The notes below the pieces were generated by a model, which saw nothing but the letters and a program-made list of their open reading frames with translations, had not been told where the DNA came from and searched no databases. A program made the position numbers and the translations under genes. From Ryuthela nishihirai (Eukaryota; Arthropoda; Arachnida; Araneae; Heptathelidae), in assembly GCA_038380435.1 (NCBI GenBank), contig JAWZYU010000013.1:11979901-12043900 (forward strand): DNA of 64,000 bases. Direction: 5' to 3'. This document shows positions 21,112 through 33,407 of the stretch, piece by piece (positions within the stretch are counted from its first letter, which is position 1; each line of letters begins with the position of its first letter).

Positions 21112-22169
21112 CCGACTTATGTATGTCGCGGTGTTTGTAATAAGTGTTAGTTATTCTGTATCCATTGAGTTTACTTACCTGTAGGAGACGTTGCCCATTG
21201 CCATTGCAGCTACCAATACCAAAAGGACCTATTACTCCTGGCCAAAGTCAGAGTCAGTACCAACTTTGGCATTGAATCACCAAGAACAAGGGTAATATCT
21301 CCTTTCTTGACAGAATTCAAAATATCCCGAAGTTGTTCATAAAACCTATCCTTCTCATCCTCATCGGCATCCTCAGTGGGGGCATAACAGCAGATAACAT
21401 TCAAGTCTTTAACGCTTGTCTGAAATTTTGCTGTAAGAAACCTTTCATTAATGCACTCATATCCTAGAAGAGCATCACTAGTGTGTCTGCTGAGAAGCAG
21501 ACCTATGCCTTGGAGAGGTTTATTATCTTCTTTCCCTGAAAAGAGAAATTTAAGGTTATTTTTAAGAATCTGACCTTTATCTGTCCATCTGGTCTCTTGA
21601 AAGCCAAGAATATCTAAATTATAATGGTGGAATTCTTATGTGAGGACATCAAGAGAATAATCTCTGTGCAGAGTCATCACATTCCAACTACCTATGGAGA
21701 GAAAATGGTTAGTGGGATGTTTAAAGAAACTATGTTTATTGGAGAGGGAATGCCGACAATATCAAACAGCCCCCTAATCGCAGACATGGGGCAAAGACCC
21801 GTTCCCCCACTACTAAAGGCTGAAGCCATCTACACTGGAAGACTTCCTCCAATGTAGAATTTGACGATGCCAATAGAAGCAAAGAGTTCAGGTGCCTGCA
21901 ATGACTTCTGCTCAGGATTATCCACCAGCTGATAAACATATCCTGTGAATCTATTCACTTGGGGCTGTCAACCCACAAACAAACAGAAAACACAGCGGAA
22001 GATTTTCCCTCCACAGAAGCCCACCAGTGCAGCAAAATCAGGATCCATAATCAAGCTCAGAGCCATATATCTGTCCAGTCCAGTGGGTTTATATCCCACT
22101 GGACTGTCAGGTCAGGACCAGGACTTGTGTGGTTGACCACTCCTCAGCAGGGTAGAAAAAAAAGAAAAA

Positions 22170-23110
22170 AATCCCTTGCTTATATGACCTGCTTTACACA
22201 TTGAGGCATGGAGTCAAACAAATGTTTGAAGTTGGATTGTGGAATAGTTGTGCAAGCACTATGCACCTGTGCTCAAAGTTTGTCTACAGCTTCCAGATGT
22301 GCTCTTCCAGTGGTAGCTGCTGTTTGGAGTCTTGCATTGTCCTGCTGAAATGTGGTGTGTGGTAGAGTCTAAATACAGAAAAGCTATTGGCTGTAACAAG
22401 AACTGGTAATGGAAGTGTGGAACAGTACAAGGGCAGATATGCTTTCATAATTGATTGCACTCCACATCATAATTCCACATGTTGGTGCTGTATGCCCTCT
22501 ATGAATACATTCCTCTTGGTGCCTCTCACCAACCTGTCGGCAGATGATGATTCTGCCATCAGTTTCGAACAGACAGCAGCGGGATTCATCAGAAATGATG
22601 ATGTCATTTGTCTCGCCACTGACATCACTCAATGCATCACTATAGTCTGGCTGCTTTGTGTTCAGTGTCAGAAGCAGTCTTAGCAATATGAATTGTAATA
22701 AACAGTGTTACTACCAATATTGGAAGATGTGTTACTGAACTCCACTGTTGGGCCAAAGCAATAGATGAGGCAGAGGGATTCATTATAGCCAGCCTCTGAA
22801 GATGATGATTTTCCCCATGGGGTTGTCTGTGCACAAGGTCCACAACCTTTCCAATGTGTTTGCTGCCCATCTTTAAATCATTCTCTGCATATTCAATGCA
22901 CAACAGATACACTACATCCTATATGAACCACAATTTCTTGATATGAAAGATTGCCTTCTCTCATGTCAACAAATGTCCTCTGTCAAACCCGATCACCTGG
23001 AGATATAGAGCTCAAACTGATCTTTGTGGCATATCTTAACAACACGTACACCAGAACTGATAAGCTGAAGACAGCTACCACCCATTTAACAACCCTAATC
23101 CAACATGACT
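22170..23110 (-). mobile_element. Tc1-like transposon remnant 2
   Basis: Minus-strand pieces read NDIIISDESRCCLFETDGRI, VGERHQEECIHRGHTAP and MMWSAINYESISALVLF (22384-22686). This is the DDE_3 region of a Tc1 transposase, including the SDES catalytic motif. The upstream piece at 22640-22912 resembles the N-terminal DNA-binding half. No terminal repeats were found. It is a different lineage from the elements at 3877 and 33408. Confidence 0.75.
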
Positions 23111-24692
23111 GCACTAATTACCCTAAAACTCTAATCATACAATGCTAAACATCTACAAGTGTAGATGCATATCTGGCACTATTAATTCAGTTTAAAGACA
23201 ATTACCAAATTATAATTGTGCATTACAATTAATCATGATCTCTAATATGGTTTTTAAATACAAGCATCAATCCCTCAGAAATTTACAGCAGAATGAAGAA
23301 TATCTATAGACACAACCATATGTTTGCCATAACATAGGATAATTTCTATGGGTTTCACATCTTCTGCATTTAAAAATAGAATCACAGATCACTGCTCAAA
23401 CTTGGTATGGGGTTCTGTTTTGGGAATCATTAGGATATTGAATTATCACTACTAACTGAACAAACTCAATGTATTTCAGAATATATTCAAATTAGAGCAA
23501 AGTGGCAAACTTCAAATGGTTGCATAGTTTTCTTAGTTAAAAATCCTCCCACTCATACATTTATCCAAACAAAATCCTCAAGCAGTGAAGGGCTACGGAG
23601 GTCCAACCAGACTGTAATAATAAATAAAAATAAACATCTTTTTTTATTTCACATAGACAGGAAATCTAATAAAAATTGTAAATCAGGAAGTATTTATGTG
23701 CATGCAACTGTTATAAAAATAGTAGAATACTTACCAATGTTTCAAAAATCTTTCAAATCATAACCCAAATGTGTTATTAAAATGATATTCCAAAATTCGA
23801 GTTAAATACAAATTTCCTTTCTTGGAATTACAGATGCTTTTAGAGACACCTTCTGAGACCGCTTTTTTAAGACACCTTTAGTAACTCTCTCGACACCTGA
23901 TTCTGAGAATTTTACAGCATGCATTTTTTACATGCTTTCCTCAAGAATAAAAAATATTTCAATGCATAATTTAATAAATTTTCCCTCAATATGAAGATGA
24001 GTAAAATTACATTAAATTTTAACAAATTTCTTATTACTACCATTTTAAACTGTCTTCACTGCAATTTTGGGGAAATTAAAACATCTGTTTCAGTTAGTTT
24101 TAAAATAAGTCACTGGTTATGATTAAAGATATAAAAGTTAATTACCTGTTTCATGAAAACAGGGCAAAACTGAATTTAATTTAGAATAAAAAATAGCGTA
24201 ATGTGATTCCAAATCAGCCAGAGAGCTTTCATGTCATCCTACTAAAGTAGTGTAATAAAATGGTTTCATTTCTATGTTTCCTATAGTTTTTTTTATAGTT
24301 TTAAAGAGTAAGGTAATGGAGTGGTATATATTATAAATATCCAGATTTATGTTTATAGTTAATTTTGCTGAATATTCCATTCATAATTTCTTCACACAAA
24401 CCAATTGTGTCGAAGCTCACTTCTTCTATCTCGTAAATATTATTTCAAATATACAGCAATATCTTACGATGCATAATTATTATGGAGTAAACAAACTGGA
24501 TAACAGCTAAACTGCACTCACATGTGATGTATTTTGGTATAAGAATACTTTGTTATTTGTAAATAATTGCATGTAACTACATAACTAATTAGGTTACTCC
24601 TAACCATTAAAATATTAGAAAATGCATTTCTTAGAGCCAAATTCACTGAGAGCTCATATTCACTGAGAATTAAATTCCCAAGATAACACATG
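23111..24692. other. AT-rich intron with one LINE-A stub
   Basis: Apart from the 40-base LINE-A end at 23573-23612, nothing was recognised. Its right end carries the hAT target site CTCTAAAT at 24693-24700. Confidence 0.5.
23573..23612 (-). mobile_element. LINE-A 3'-end stub
   Basis: CCTCAAGCAGTGAAGGGCTA and the following bases match the extreme 3' end of LINE-A (compare 18791-18830). Only about 40 bases remain, as expected from very early stopping of reverse transcription. Confidence 0.75.
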
Positions 24693-24700
24693 CTCTAAAT

Positions 24701-27434
24701 CAGTGTTTCCCAAACTTACTATGCCCATGGACCCCTTCTTATAGCAAAAACCTGACCATGAACCCCCAAGTGAAATAACTCTACATAACTGCATAATAGA
24801 AAAATTACAAATTTAACTTTGATGTCTTGAATGGTAAATGGTGATGTAAAAATAAAATATAAATAAAACATTTTGATATTTAAAGTAGTATTTATTGAAA
24901 TTATAACTTTTGTTTTAAAATACAAAAACACATTATTTTTTTTTTCAATGAGATGGGTGAACCTGATGGGATGGATTATCTATGTTCGGCTCTATGTTTG
25001 TGAGTAACATTCGTAAGTCTCCACGAGCACTAATTTCCAGTCGGTTTCTTTTTTTCGTGATGAGGCTCATAACTGCACTTAATCCACATTCTACTAAATA
25101 GGAAGACGGGAAAGCAATCAACAGCTTCTGTACAGTGACCCATAATGCAGGACATAAAATTGGTATCTGTTTTTGTAACCAGAATTTGTGGTATCCTTGT
25201 TCAAACATTGGTTTCAGATCCTCATTTGTGGATAATTCAATAAATTGCTCCTGTATTAGTACGGATTCATCTGAGTTTGTGGGTCTACTTGCAAAAGGGT
25301 CCAACAACCAATCGGGGATAATCAAGTGAAGAATGTCTTCAAATCTTTGGCTGAGGTCAGAATGAAGAGCAGTTAAGTGTTGACAATAAACAAGCAAATC
25401 TTCATCTCGTTTTTGCAATTTTGAAAGATTTGGGAACTGAGAGCATTCTCCTCTCCCCAAGTTTTGTTTGAATAGAAAAAGTTTTGCAACAAACGCAGAT
25501 ATTATACTTTTAGTTTTGATTAAATTTAATTGATCACCTTGTAGCTTCAAATTGGTTTTGTTAAATTTGGCAAATAAGTCAGTCATATAAGCTATTGTCA
25601 TTTTTTGAATTAATTAAATTGAACTGCAAATCATTGTCTTTACTTATCAGGAATTCCAACACTGAATCAAAGAGTGCATAAAATCGATCCAAACATGCAC
25701 TTTTAGATAACCAACGAACTTCTCTGTTAAGTAGTAAACGATTATAATCTTCATCATTTTCCAAACAAAGTTGAGCAAATAATTTCTCATTTAAGGCATT
25801 CCTTTTGATTTTATTAACTGCTCTAATGACATAATCTAGTGAGCCATGCAAGCATTCACTAAGATTTTTGGCGACTAAATGTTGTTGATGAATGACACAA
25901 TGTACAGATAATACATTCGGTATAGCTTGTTTTAAGTATGCCAGAAAGCCTCGGTGTCGTCCTACCATTGCAGGAGCACCGTCAGTAGCAATGAAGAGGA
26001 TATTACTCAAGGGTATAGCTTTTACATCGATAAATCTTTTTAATTCATTAAATATTGTTTCACCTTTCGTATCAGTTTTCAAACATTTGGCAAATAACAA
26101 TTCTTGGGAAATTTTTTCTTCTTTTATAAATCTCACATAAGCTAAAAGTAAAGCTTCGTTTCCTGGCAAAGTTGACTCGTCAAGCTGTATAGAGAATTCA
26201 GATGTTTTTAATTACTCACATAAAGAATTCTCTACGCACTGAGCCATTTCATCAATCCTTCTTTGTACTGTATTATTACTCAGTGGAATTCTTCTTATAA
26301 TATCGGAAGCTGGTTTATGTAGCATGGTGCGTATTACCTCACTTACAGCTGGTAGAATAAGTTCTTCACCAATGGTGTGCGTCTTTCCGGACTTTGCAAT
26401 CAGTAAAGAAATGTTATAAGAAGCACGCAGTCCATCGTCATCTCGCTCAGATGTTGTCACTAAGAGTTGTCACAATGACGGTGTTTTCAAATATTGTTCT
26501 TTGATTGTTTTAAAAAAAGTTAAATCTTTATCTTTTTTGTCGCTATGGACTTTTGTCAAATGTTCCTTAAGCTTAGGTTTCATTGAATCGTTTGACAAAG
26601 TTTTATCGCATAGAAGGCACATGGGTAAAGTACTATTTCCTGGTAATGGAATAAAGCCATATTTTAAATATTCAACACTATATTATCTGCATTTTTTCTT
26701 CGGCTCACTCATACTGTTATCTGTAAAAAAAGGCCACAAATTTAAGATATAAGAAAATAAACCAAATTATTTCTTTGCAAAAAACCAATATTTATTAATA
26801 TTTTGTTTTATTCTGAAAATGGAATGCCACAAAGTAACGCTCGCATCAATCAATTATTTAAGATATAAGGATAAAATTTTAAGTTTAATATACAAGAAGA
26901 TATCAATTGTATTAAAAAATACTTACGTAACGTACGCTATCTTCGTAACAATAAAAAAATACTGCTTTTTGTTCAAAACTAGGAAAATTTGTTGCATGCA
27001 CTTAACATCACGCACAAAACCGAACTAAAATATTAATTAAATGCATGACTCTTTTATAGTGCCATATTTTAGAAAAGTTATTGCATGTAGCGGTGAGATA
27101 CCGTTCCTGTTGAAACCTGCATAGATATATAGATGGACGGCCACGGTCGGCCCTACTCCCACCGTGCGATGCTTGTCATTACTTGTATTTTATGTACCTA
27201 TCTATACTTATATTTTACTCAGGACGTTAAAAATCGCTACCAATTTATTTATTGCTATTTATTTTAACTTTCATAATAATGAAAATGGGTCATAATTATT
27301 TTACTTTATATTAAACCTTTCGCGTACTCCCGACGTTATCCACGCACCCCCAAATTAATTTTAATTTGCCACAGACTCCCTCAGTGGTCACAAGGACCCC
27401 TAGGGGTCCGTAGGAACCACTTTGGGAACCACTG
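24701..27434 (-). mobile_element. hAT transposon with complete ends and 8-bp target duplication
   Basis: The ends are inverted. The left end reads CAGTGTTTCCCAAACTTAC and the right end reads CAGTGGTTCCCAAAGTGG on the opposite strand. The flanking 8 bases CTCTAAAT are present at 24693-24700 and 27435-27442. An 8-base duplication and CAGTG-type ends are diagnostic of the hAT superfamily. Length is 2734 bases. It carries one transposase gene on the minus strand, of the type related to vertebrate ZBED5/SCAND3/FAM200 proteins. Confidence 0.96.
24945..26712 (-). pseudogene. hAT transposase, lightly damaged
   Basis: The start is probably MSEPKKK at 26712. An N-terminal BED-type finger reads CLLCDKTLSNDS..LKEHLTKVH. 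Then come SGKTHTIGEELILPAV, QLDESTLPGNEALLLAYVRF with the first Asp, ATDGAPAMVGRHRGFLAYLK with the second Asp, HCVIHQQHLVAKNL, and a C-terminal dimer region YLVECGLSAVMSLITKKRNR holding the Glu. Damage consists of a frameshift after KCR near 26690, stops near 26465 and 26215, and a frameshift near 25600. The domains are in normal order and roughly full length, so the copy is fairly young but dead. Confidence 0.93.
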
Positions 27435-27442
27435 CTCTAAAT

Positions 27443-27984
27443 GCTTATCCCCCATAGACATCAACCATTTTAAAATATTTTAAATCAATTCTGAAAATTT
27501 ATGAATTTATGAACAAAATGCAATAATTAATATAAACCTCATGATTTAGATATTAATATAAAGCTGAAAAAAATAATTCTAAGTGGCATTACACTTCTGT
27601 GACAGCCATTATTATGAATTTTTCTGCACTTGAGTGTGTAGTTGTTTCCATCCTTCTTTTAAAGTTATCAAAGTTTCATGGTGAGTGTTCTCTGAATTCT
27701 TGCCATTAAGCTTTTTCTTGATATTTTGAAAGTCCCTCAAAAAAAAAAGTATTAGAGATTTAATAATAAATGTTGATACCACAAATGAAAGTTAACAATA
27801 CAGTGACTCTGATGGTATAATTTCAGGAGTACAATAAAAGAAAAAAATATGAAACTATGTGCTCACCCTGTTTAAGGTAAATCTACACATACCATATGTG
27901 ATAGTTAAACCTCAGGTTTAAAATAATAGCCTGTGCTTGAACTGTACCTGGGTAATAATGCAGGATTTGTAAATAGTGGCTGGT
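27443..27984. other. Intron with one exon-like segment of unclear status
   Basis: On the minus strand at about 27612-27735, a T-run and GAG acceptor-like site precede DFQNIKKKLNGKNSENTHHE and LKEGWKQLHTQVQKN, then two stops. Flanking dynein exons already join without a gap, so this segment is not needed by the dynein. It could be an alternative, decayed or chance exon. Confidence 0.3.
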
Positions 27985-30230
27985 AAAACTGTCTGCTGTT
28001 GTACTGTCTACCTACTTCTGCTTTATTAGCCAAGCAGTCAAGCCTAAAATTATCTCCTGTTAATTAATCCTTTACACCTTTATTAAGCTCTTTGTAATTC
28101 TGTCAATTAGGACTAATAGGGTGTGGATTCATATTATTCCTGAACTTCCTTCTTTCAGAAATAAGTTCTATAACCTTATCACTTAAATAACTTTGCCTCC
28201 TCTTCCCTTTTTACCCAAAAGAGTGTTGTTAGTTTCAAGGAAAGCCTGTTTGAAATGGCCCCATTCTTCCTCAAGTTCAGTAATAAGCATGATTGTCACA
28301 ATGACCAAATAACCTATCACGATAAGCTTTAGCAATAACTGGGTCTTCAAGAGCTTCAGTGTTAAAAATAATTCTCTTAACCTTGGCACAACATTTTTTA
28401 AGCTTCAGTTGCAAAACAATTTTGAGCAGGTAGTGGTCAGACCCATTTTCAGCTTCCCTGTATGATCTAGTATTTCTAACAGAACTAGCTGTTAATTGAA
28501 ATATAATCTATCATTTCATATGTAACTCATCAGGTGATACCCACCTGTATTTATAAAGGTCATGGTGTTTGTAGTATATGCTAGTTATTCTCAAACCATT
28601 AAGTTTACTTACCTATAAGAGATGTTCCCCATTGCCATTAAAATTAGCAATGCCAAAGGAACCTAAAATCCCTGCCCAAAGGTGAGTCAGTACCAACTTT
28701 AGCATTGAAGTCACCCTAGCACAAGAGAAATATCTCCTTTCTTGATGGGGAGGGGTGGCTCAGTCAGTAGCATGCCAGGCTCGTAATCTGCAGTTCCCAG
28801 GTTCAAGTTCCAGCTGGCTCAGCATTGAGATTTATTTCCACAAAACTCCTTACCCTGCCTATGGTCAGTAGGGGATACTGATAGGCTTGGAAAGGCCATT
28901 GTCCGTTGGATGGGATGTTAAGCCATGGCCCCGTGACCCATACCTGTGCACGCTAAAGAACATTCTGGATGGCCTTAACAGGAGGCAACCCAGTCTCTCA
29001 ACAGCTGTTCCAGTGGGTCTCCTCCCCTAACCTTCTCTGAGCCTTGGGGTCATTGTGACCTGACCATTTAGCCCATTATGTGCAAAAAAATGCTGCTCAA
29101 AGGTAAAACAACCCAATCCAAATTCTTGACAGAATTCCAAACATCCTGAAGTTGTCCATAAAAACCAATCTTTTTCATCCTCATCAGAATACTCTGTTGG
29201 GGCATAACAACTAACATTCAGGTCTTTAATTTTAGTTTTAAGAAATCTTTCATTAATGCAGTCATATCCTAAAAGAACATCAGTAGCATATCTCCTGAGG
29301 AGCAAATATACACTTGGAGATGCTTTCCATCCTTCTCTTCCTGATAAGGGATATTTAGTATTATTTTTAAGTATCTTACTTTTACCTATCCATCTGGTCT
29401 CTTGCAAACCCAGAATAGCCATATTATAACACTTTAATTCCTGTGTGAGGACATCAAGAGAATAATCTATGTAATGTCTTAACATTATGTAATGCCTGCG
29501 GAGAGAAAATGGTTAGTAGGATTTTTAAAGGAACTAGATTTATTGAAAGAGGTAGGGCCAACAATATCAAACAGCCCTCTAATTGCAGGCATGAGGCAAA
29601 GACTGATGCCTGCGATTCTCCCATAATTCAAGTCTGAAGCCATCAATGCTGGTAGGAACTTCAAGCACCAGAATCTAGTTAGAAACTGACCAACATAAGA
29701 CACATTACTCCAGGGTAGGTTGATGATGCCACATGGAAGGGTTCAGATACCTGTGATAGTCATTGATCACAATTATCCACCAGGTGATGTAAAGTAATAT
29801 AATGGGTTGTCAGCTCTATGTGAACAGATGTACAGGAGTACATCTGTTCACATAGGGCTGACAATCCATTGGAAAACAGAAAACACAATGGTAGATTTTC
29901 TCTAAACAGAGGCCCACCAGTGCAGTAAGTCCAGGATCTGTAATCAAGCTCAAAGCCATAACCAGTCCAGTGGATTTAAATGGTCAGCACCAGGACCCTG
30001 TGAAGTAGACCCTTCTTCAGCAGGCAGGAAAAAAAAGAAAATGTGGCCACAGATGACCAGATCAGTAAGCCACACTGATCTTCCATAAGAGAATATATCT
30101 TTCAGAAGGTACTAATAGCCTGCAACAAAATAGGTAGGGTCTGACTTAAGTACTATATCATGCTGGTTCTGTGCATCAATCATAACTAAGGGATTAGCAC
30201 ACAGTTCCCATCCAAATTATGCATAGCTAT
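27985..30230 (-). mobile_element. LINE-A 5' half, split by SINE1
   Basis: This contains the leader, endonuclease and linker but no reverse transcriptase core. Minus-strand words include DYSLDVLTQELKCYNMAILG, LQETRWIGKSKILKN and FKQAFLETNNTLLGKK. A SINE1 at 28746-29122 interrupts the endonuclease. The leader differs from copies at 1, 11734 and 18772 and is shared with the copy at 51600, so at least two subfamilies exist. A 33-base inverted duplication lies at 29801-29870. Confidence 0.85.
28746..29122 (+). mobile_element. SINE1 copy inside LINE-A endonuclease
   Basis: Full-length SINE1. TTCTTGA is present on both sides (28739-28745 and 29123-29129), within LINE sequence that is continuous in other copies (TCCTTTCTTGACAGAATT). 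Confidence 0.9.
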
Positions 30231-30299
30231 TATTTATAGACTTGCAAACTTTAGAAAAAATTTAAACTAATATACAGCCAAATTTAAGTATATAAGTTA

Positions 30300-31560
30300 A
30301 TTTTTGATAACATTAACAGATTCTTAACTGTCCCAGCAGAAATCTCATTCTTCTGTTTATCTCATATATATATACACATTGTCAGTATCTGTTACACAAT
30401 GTCTGAAATAATTAAACTATGAACCTACTCAGGGTTACATACATCAAAAGAACTAAAGTATCACCAGCCAGACCAAATTTCATTTTTTTTTCTATCTGTT
30501 TACCACCAAACCTGTTCTATTAGCAATCTCATCAACAGTCCTAGTGAAAGAGTTCATCTCATCATCATCATTCCAAAAGGGTGAAATAATCCGCATAAAC
30601 TGAATCAAAAATTTTAAAATCTCTTGAGCATTTAAGGTTTTAATCTCACCAGTGCACTAATTCTGCATAACAAAATCAATAACTAAACTTAAGAGAAAAG
30701 GAGATAAAATGCACCCTTGTCAAACTTCAGCATCAATGCTAAACCAATCATTACAAAGTTTGTAAATTCACACACATGATTCAGTGTTATTGAGGAAACC
30801 ACCATTATGTTAAATGAGCTGGGGGCTGGTTCAGTTGATAGCATGACAGGCTTGAGATCTGAGGTTCTCAGGTTCAGTTCCCACTATATCAGTGTTAAGA
30901 TTATTTCTAATAACTCCCACCCTGTGGTTGGTGAGCTTGGAAAGGCGCCAAACAATGGATAAGATGTTAACCATGGTTCCACATGCAGGAGAGGCACAAT
31001 CTGTCGAAGAACATGACAGATTCCCTCAATGGGAAGATTCCATCCATATCCTAATAATAGTCCAAGAGATTCCCTTTCCTCAACTTTCTCTGAGTCATTG
31101 GAGTCTTTATGACTTGACCATTTAGCCATAGTCTGCAGAGAAAACCCATAGTCTACCCCATATTACATATTAGCCCATAGTCTGCAGTGTCTCACAGAGA
31201 AAAAGCAATCAAATTCATCACATTAACCAGCTTATCAGGTATGACATATGATTTCCCAATCAACCACAAATTATAGCAATCAACATAATCAAAAGCTTTT
31301 TCAAAATTTACAAAGCAAGTAACCATAGGTTTTGTACAATCCAAGAGAAAAATATTGGTCTATGCAGCCTCTACCACTTTTGAATCTGCATTGCTCATCC
31401 CATAATGGTCTATCAATCAAATGTTGATACATCATCAGAGTAAAAAAAGTCTTCTTCAGATCAACGAGGCAATTAATCATAGTCAATAAATGCACAGAGT
31501 TACCTGTTGACACAGAAGTCAATAAACCAATAAAGAGTTTTGTGGAAAAAACTGAGTTTT
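30300..31560 (-). mobile_element. LINE-A reverse transcriptase fragment, split by SINE1
   Basis: Old and diverged. The nucleotide sequence follows the reverse transcriptase of other copies (compare 19310-19990) on both sides of a SINE1 at 30822-31190. One short open piece reads DEQCRFKSGRGCIDQYFSLG (31301-31522). No intact end is present. Confidence 0.78.
30822..31190 (+). mobile_element. SINE1 copy, old
   Basis: This is the most diverged SINE1, still recognisable by GGCTTGAGATCTGAGG, AAGATGTTAACCATGG, ACAATCTGTCGAAGAACATG and TGACTTGACCATTTAGCC. It lies inside LINE-A sequence. Confidence 0.75.
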
Positions 31561-31689
31561 GCCACTAATTTTAAGTTTTAACAGATGAATGAAACATTCT
31601 TTTTGTGCTTTATAGGTTCTAATAAAATATTACTATATGCATTTTCCCACTCATTCATTTGTTTGTATTTCTACTGTTAGAGGGTGCAG

Positions 31690-33400
31690 AAGTCAGAAAT
31701 GGAAACTGCGTTTTCTTTGAAAACTAAATCCACCAGAAGTCCAGAAACTGCTCCTCAAGAAAAAAAGTGGGTAAAAAGTTGGAGCAACTGATCCTTACTC
31801 AATGGTGAGAGATATAGAAGCATGGCACAATGAACATTGTCTGGTCCAAGAACAGATTTACAAGAAGAGTGCACACAGCTCTTCCATTGTGAATTGCCTG
31901 TTATAAGGCTTCAGGCCATTCAAGTAGAAAGACACAGAGAGCACCCAGACTTGCTCTTCAGGACAAGAAACTTGGGGAAATAGGGAGACAAAAACGATTC
32001 CCCTAAAATGTTGGCAATTGCTTGTGGATTGTTTTCATCCTTGTTCTAAAGGGGCATAAATGGGGGAATTGAACAAGGAAGAAGAAGTGCTGGAGGAAAA
32101 TATTTCCCCCAAAGTGTTGGCAATTGTTTGTCCATTGTGTTCCAGGGATCAATAATGAGGGCCCTGGTGTGTATCGATGCTTTAAGGTTGGGGATGACAG
32201 TTATCTCTGAAACACCCCCATTTCTGAGCCTTATATGACCTGTGGTGCAGTCAGGATTCTACCACAGTTTGGGAAATTGAGGAAACCAGGTTTGAGGGAT
32301 GGTCGAGGCAGTTATTTGGAGGATACATTCCATCATCTCCACCACTGCAACATTAATTGGCATCTGGCTGACTGAGTGTTGGTCCAACTCGCAGAGTAGT
32401 TCAAAATCACTTCAATCAATCCTCCACAGTGCAGGGGCAGTTATAAGTCTCAAGCATGGAGGGGACCATTTAAGGGCATATGAAGTATTTTACAGTTAAA
32501 AGTGTCATTTCTGGACTACAAAATCCTTTATATACCCCTACATATGCCTTCATATGGGGGACTGGAGGCAGCAGGGGTTTGCCTTCCCATAAAACAAATT
32601 GACTGGCTGTTAGAATGAAAAAACAAGACACTTGTGAGTCTCTTGGAAGGGTCCATGGCCCCCTCCTTATCACAGCTACAGTGATATGCATGAAGGGTCA
32701 CAAGGTGCCCCTGCAGGAGATGGTACAAACCAAGGGGACATGACTGCTTCCATAAGGGTTTTCCTCGACCTTCCATGTAAAGAGTTAAAGAATAATGGAG
32801 AAGCATATGGAAAGGTCAATGGCAGTGAAAGTGTGGGTTGGGGAGGGAAAATATGTACTGACATTGGTGTTTAACATGGAGAATGAGGGATGCACAAGCC
32901 ATTGCTCAAGGGCCCCCCATCCCTTCCACTGGTGTCAGTATGGCCCCAAAGTGGGCTGTATCTGCTGAAGTCTCCCATGAGAAGAAAGGGGGATAGCAGC
33001 TGAGAGATGAGGTCATCAGGGTCTTCACAGAACATGATACTTCCAAACAGAAGACAAACAGAGCAGAGTCAATGAATATCCCTCAAAGAAGTGGATGGCT
33101 ACCACTTCTCGAATAGTGGTGAGAGTTCTTGACCTTCTAGGAGGAAGTGAGTCAAAATTGGAGTTGTTGAGATATTAATTAAAATATAACCAGTCAAGAT
33201 TGTAATTATAATAAGAATAACTATTGTATGGTCATGAAAATTTCACAACCTCTTCTTCAACCTTTTCAACATTCTCATTTCACAATCTGGAATGGAGAAC
33301 AGTGGCTCATGAGGATGGTGACATCTCTGCAAGTTATGTCATCTCCATCCCAGTCCCAGTGAATGAGTAATAAATGCAAGATTGTGGGATCAGTGACTAC
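31690..33400 (-). pseudogene. LINE-C endonuclease and reverse transcriptase start
   Basis: MGDFSRYSPLWGHTDTSGRD near 32950-33020 is the GDFN..P.WG endonuclease motif. Near 32270 NPDCTT resembles the PWWN..C segment after the endonuclease. Near 31870-31900 FTMEELCALF, followed by fragments with PGPDNVH-like and LLYLSPLSKDQLLQLF-like words in shifted frames, matches the start of I/Jockey polymerase domains. Stops and frameshifts are numerous. Confidence 0.65.
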
Positions 33401-33407
33401 CTGCAAA

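Larger units (their letters stand above)
18772..22162 (-). mobile_element. LINE-A, best-preserved copy
   Basis: It has the same order as the 11734-15075 copy, with the longest uninterrupted reading frames in the family. The 3' end at 18772-18795 carries a mixed GAT/GAC repeat tail on the minus strand. The 5' side ends near 22162, next to a Tc1-like element. Two short inverted duplications (21081-21114 and 22076-22106) are private to this copy. Confidence 0.92.

Noticed and set aside
27612..27735. A seventh dynein exon
   Set aside because: The exons at 36255 and 17949 already join in phase 0 with gap-free family continuity (DFQK then TGPM), and this segment runs into two stops.
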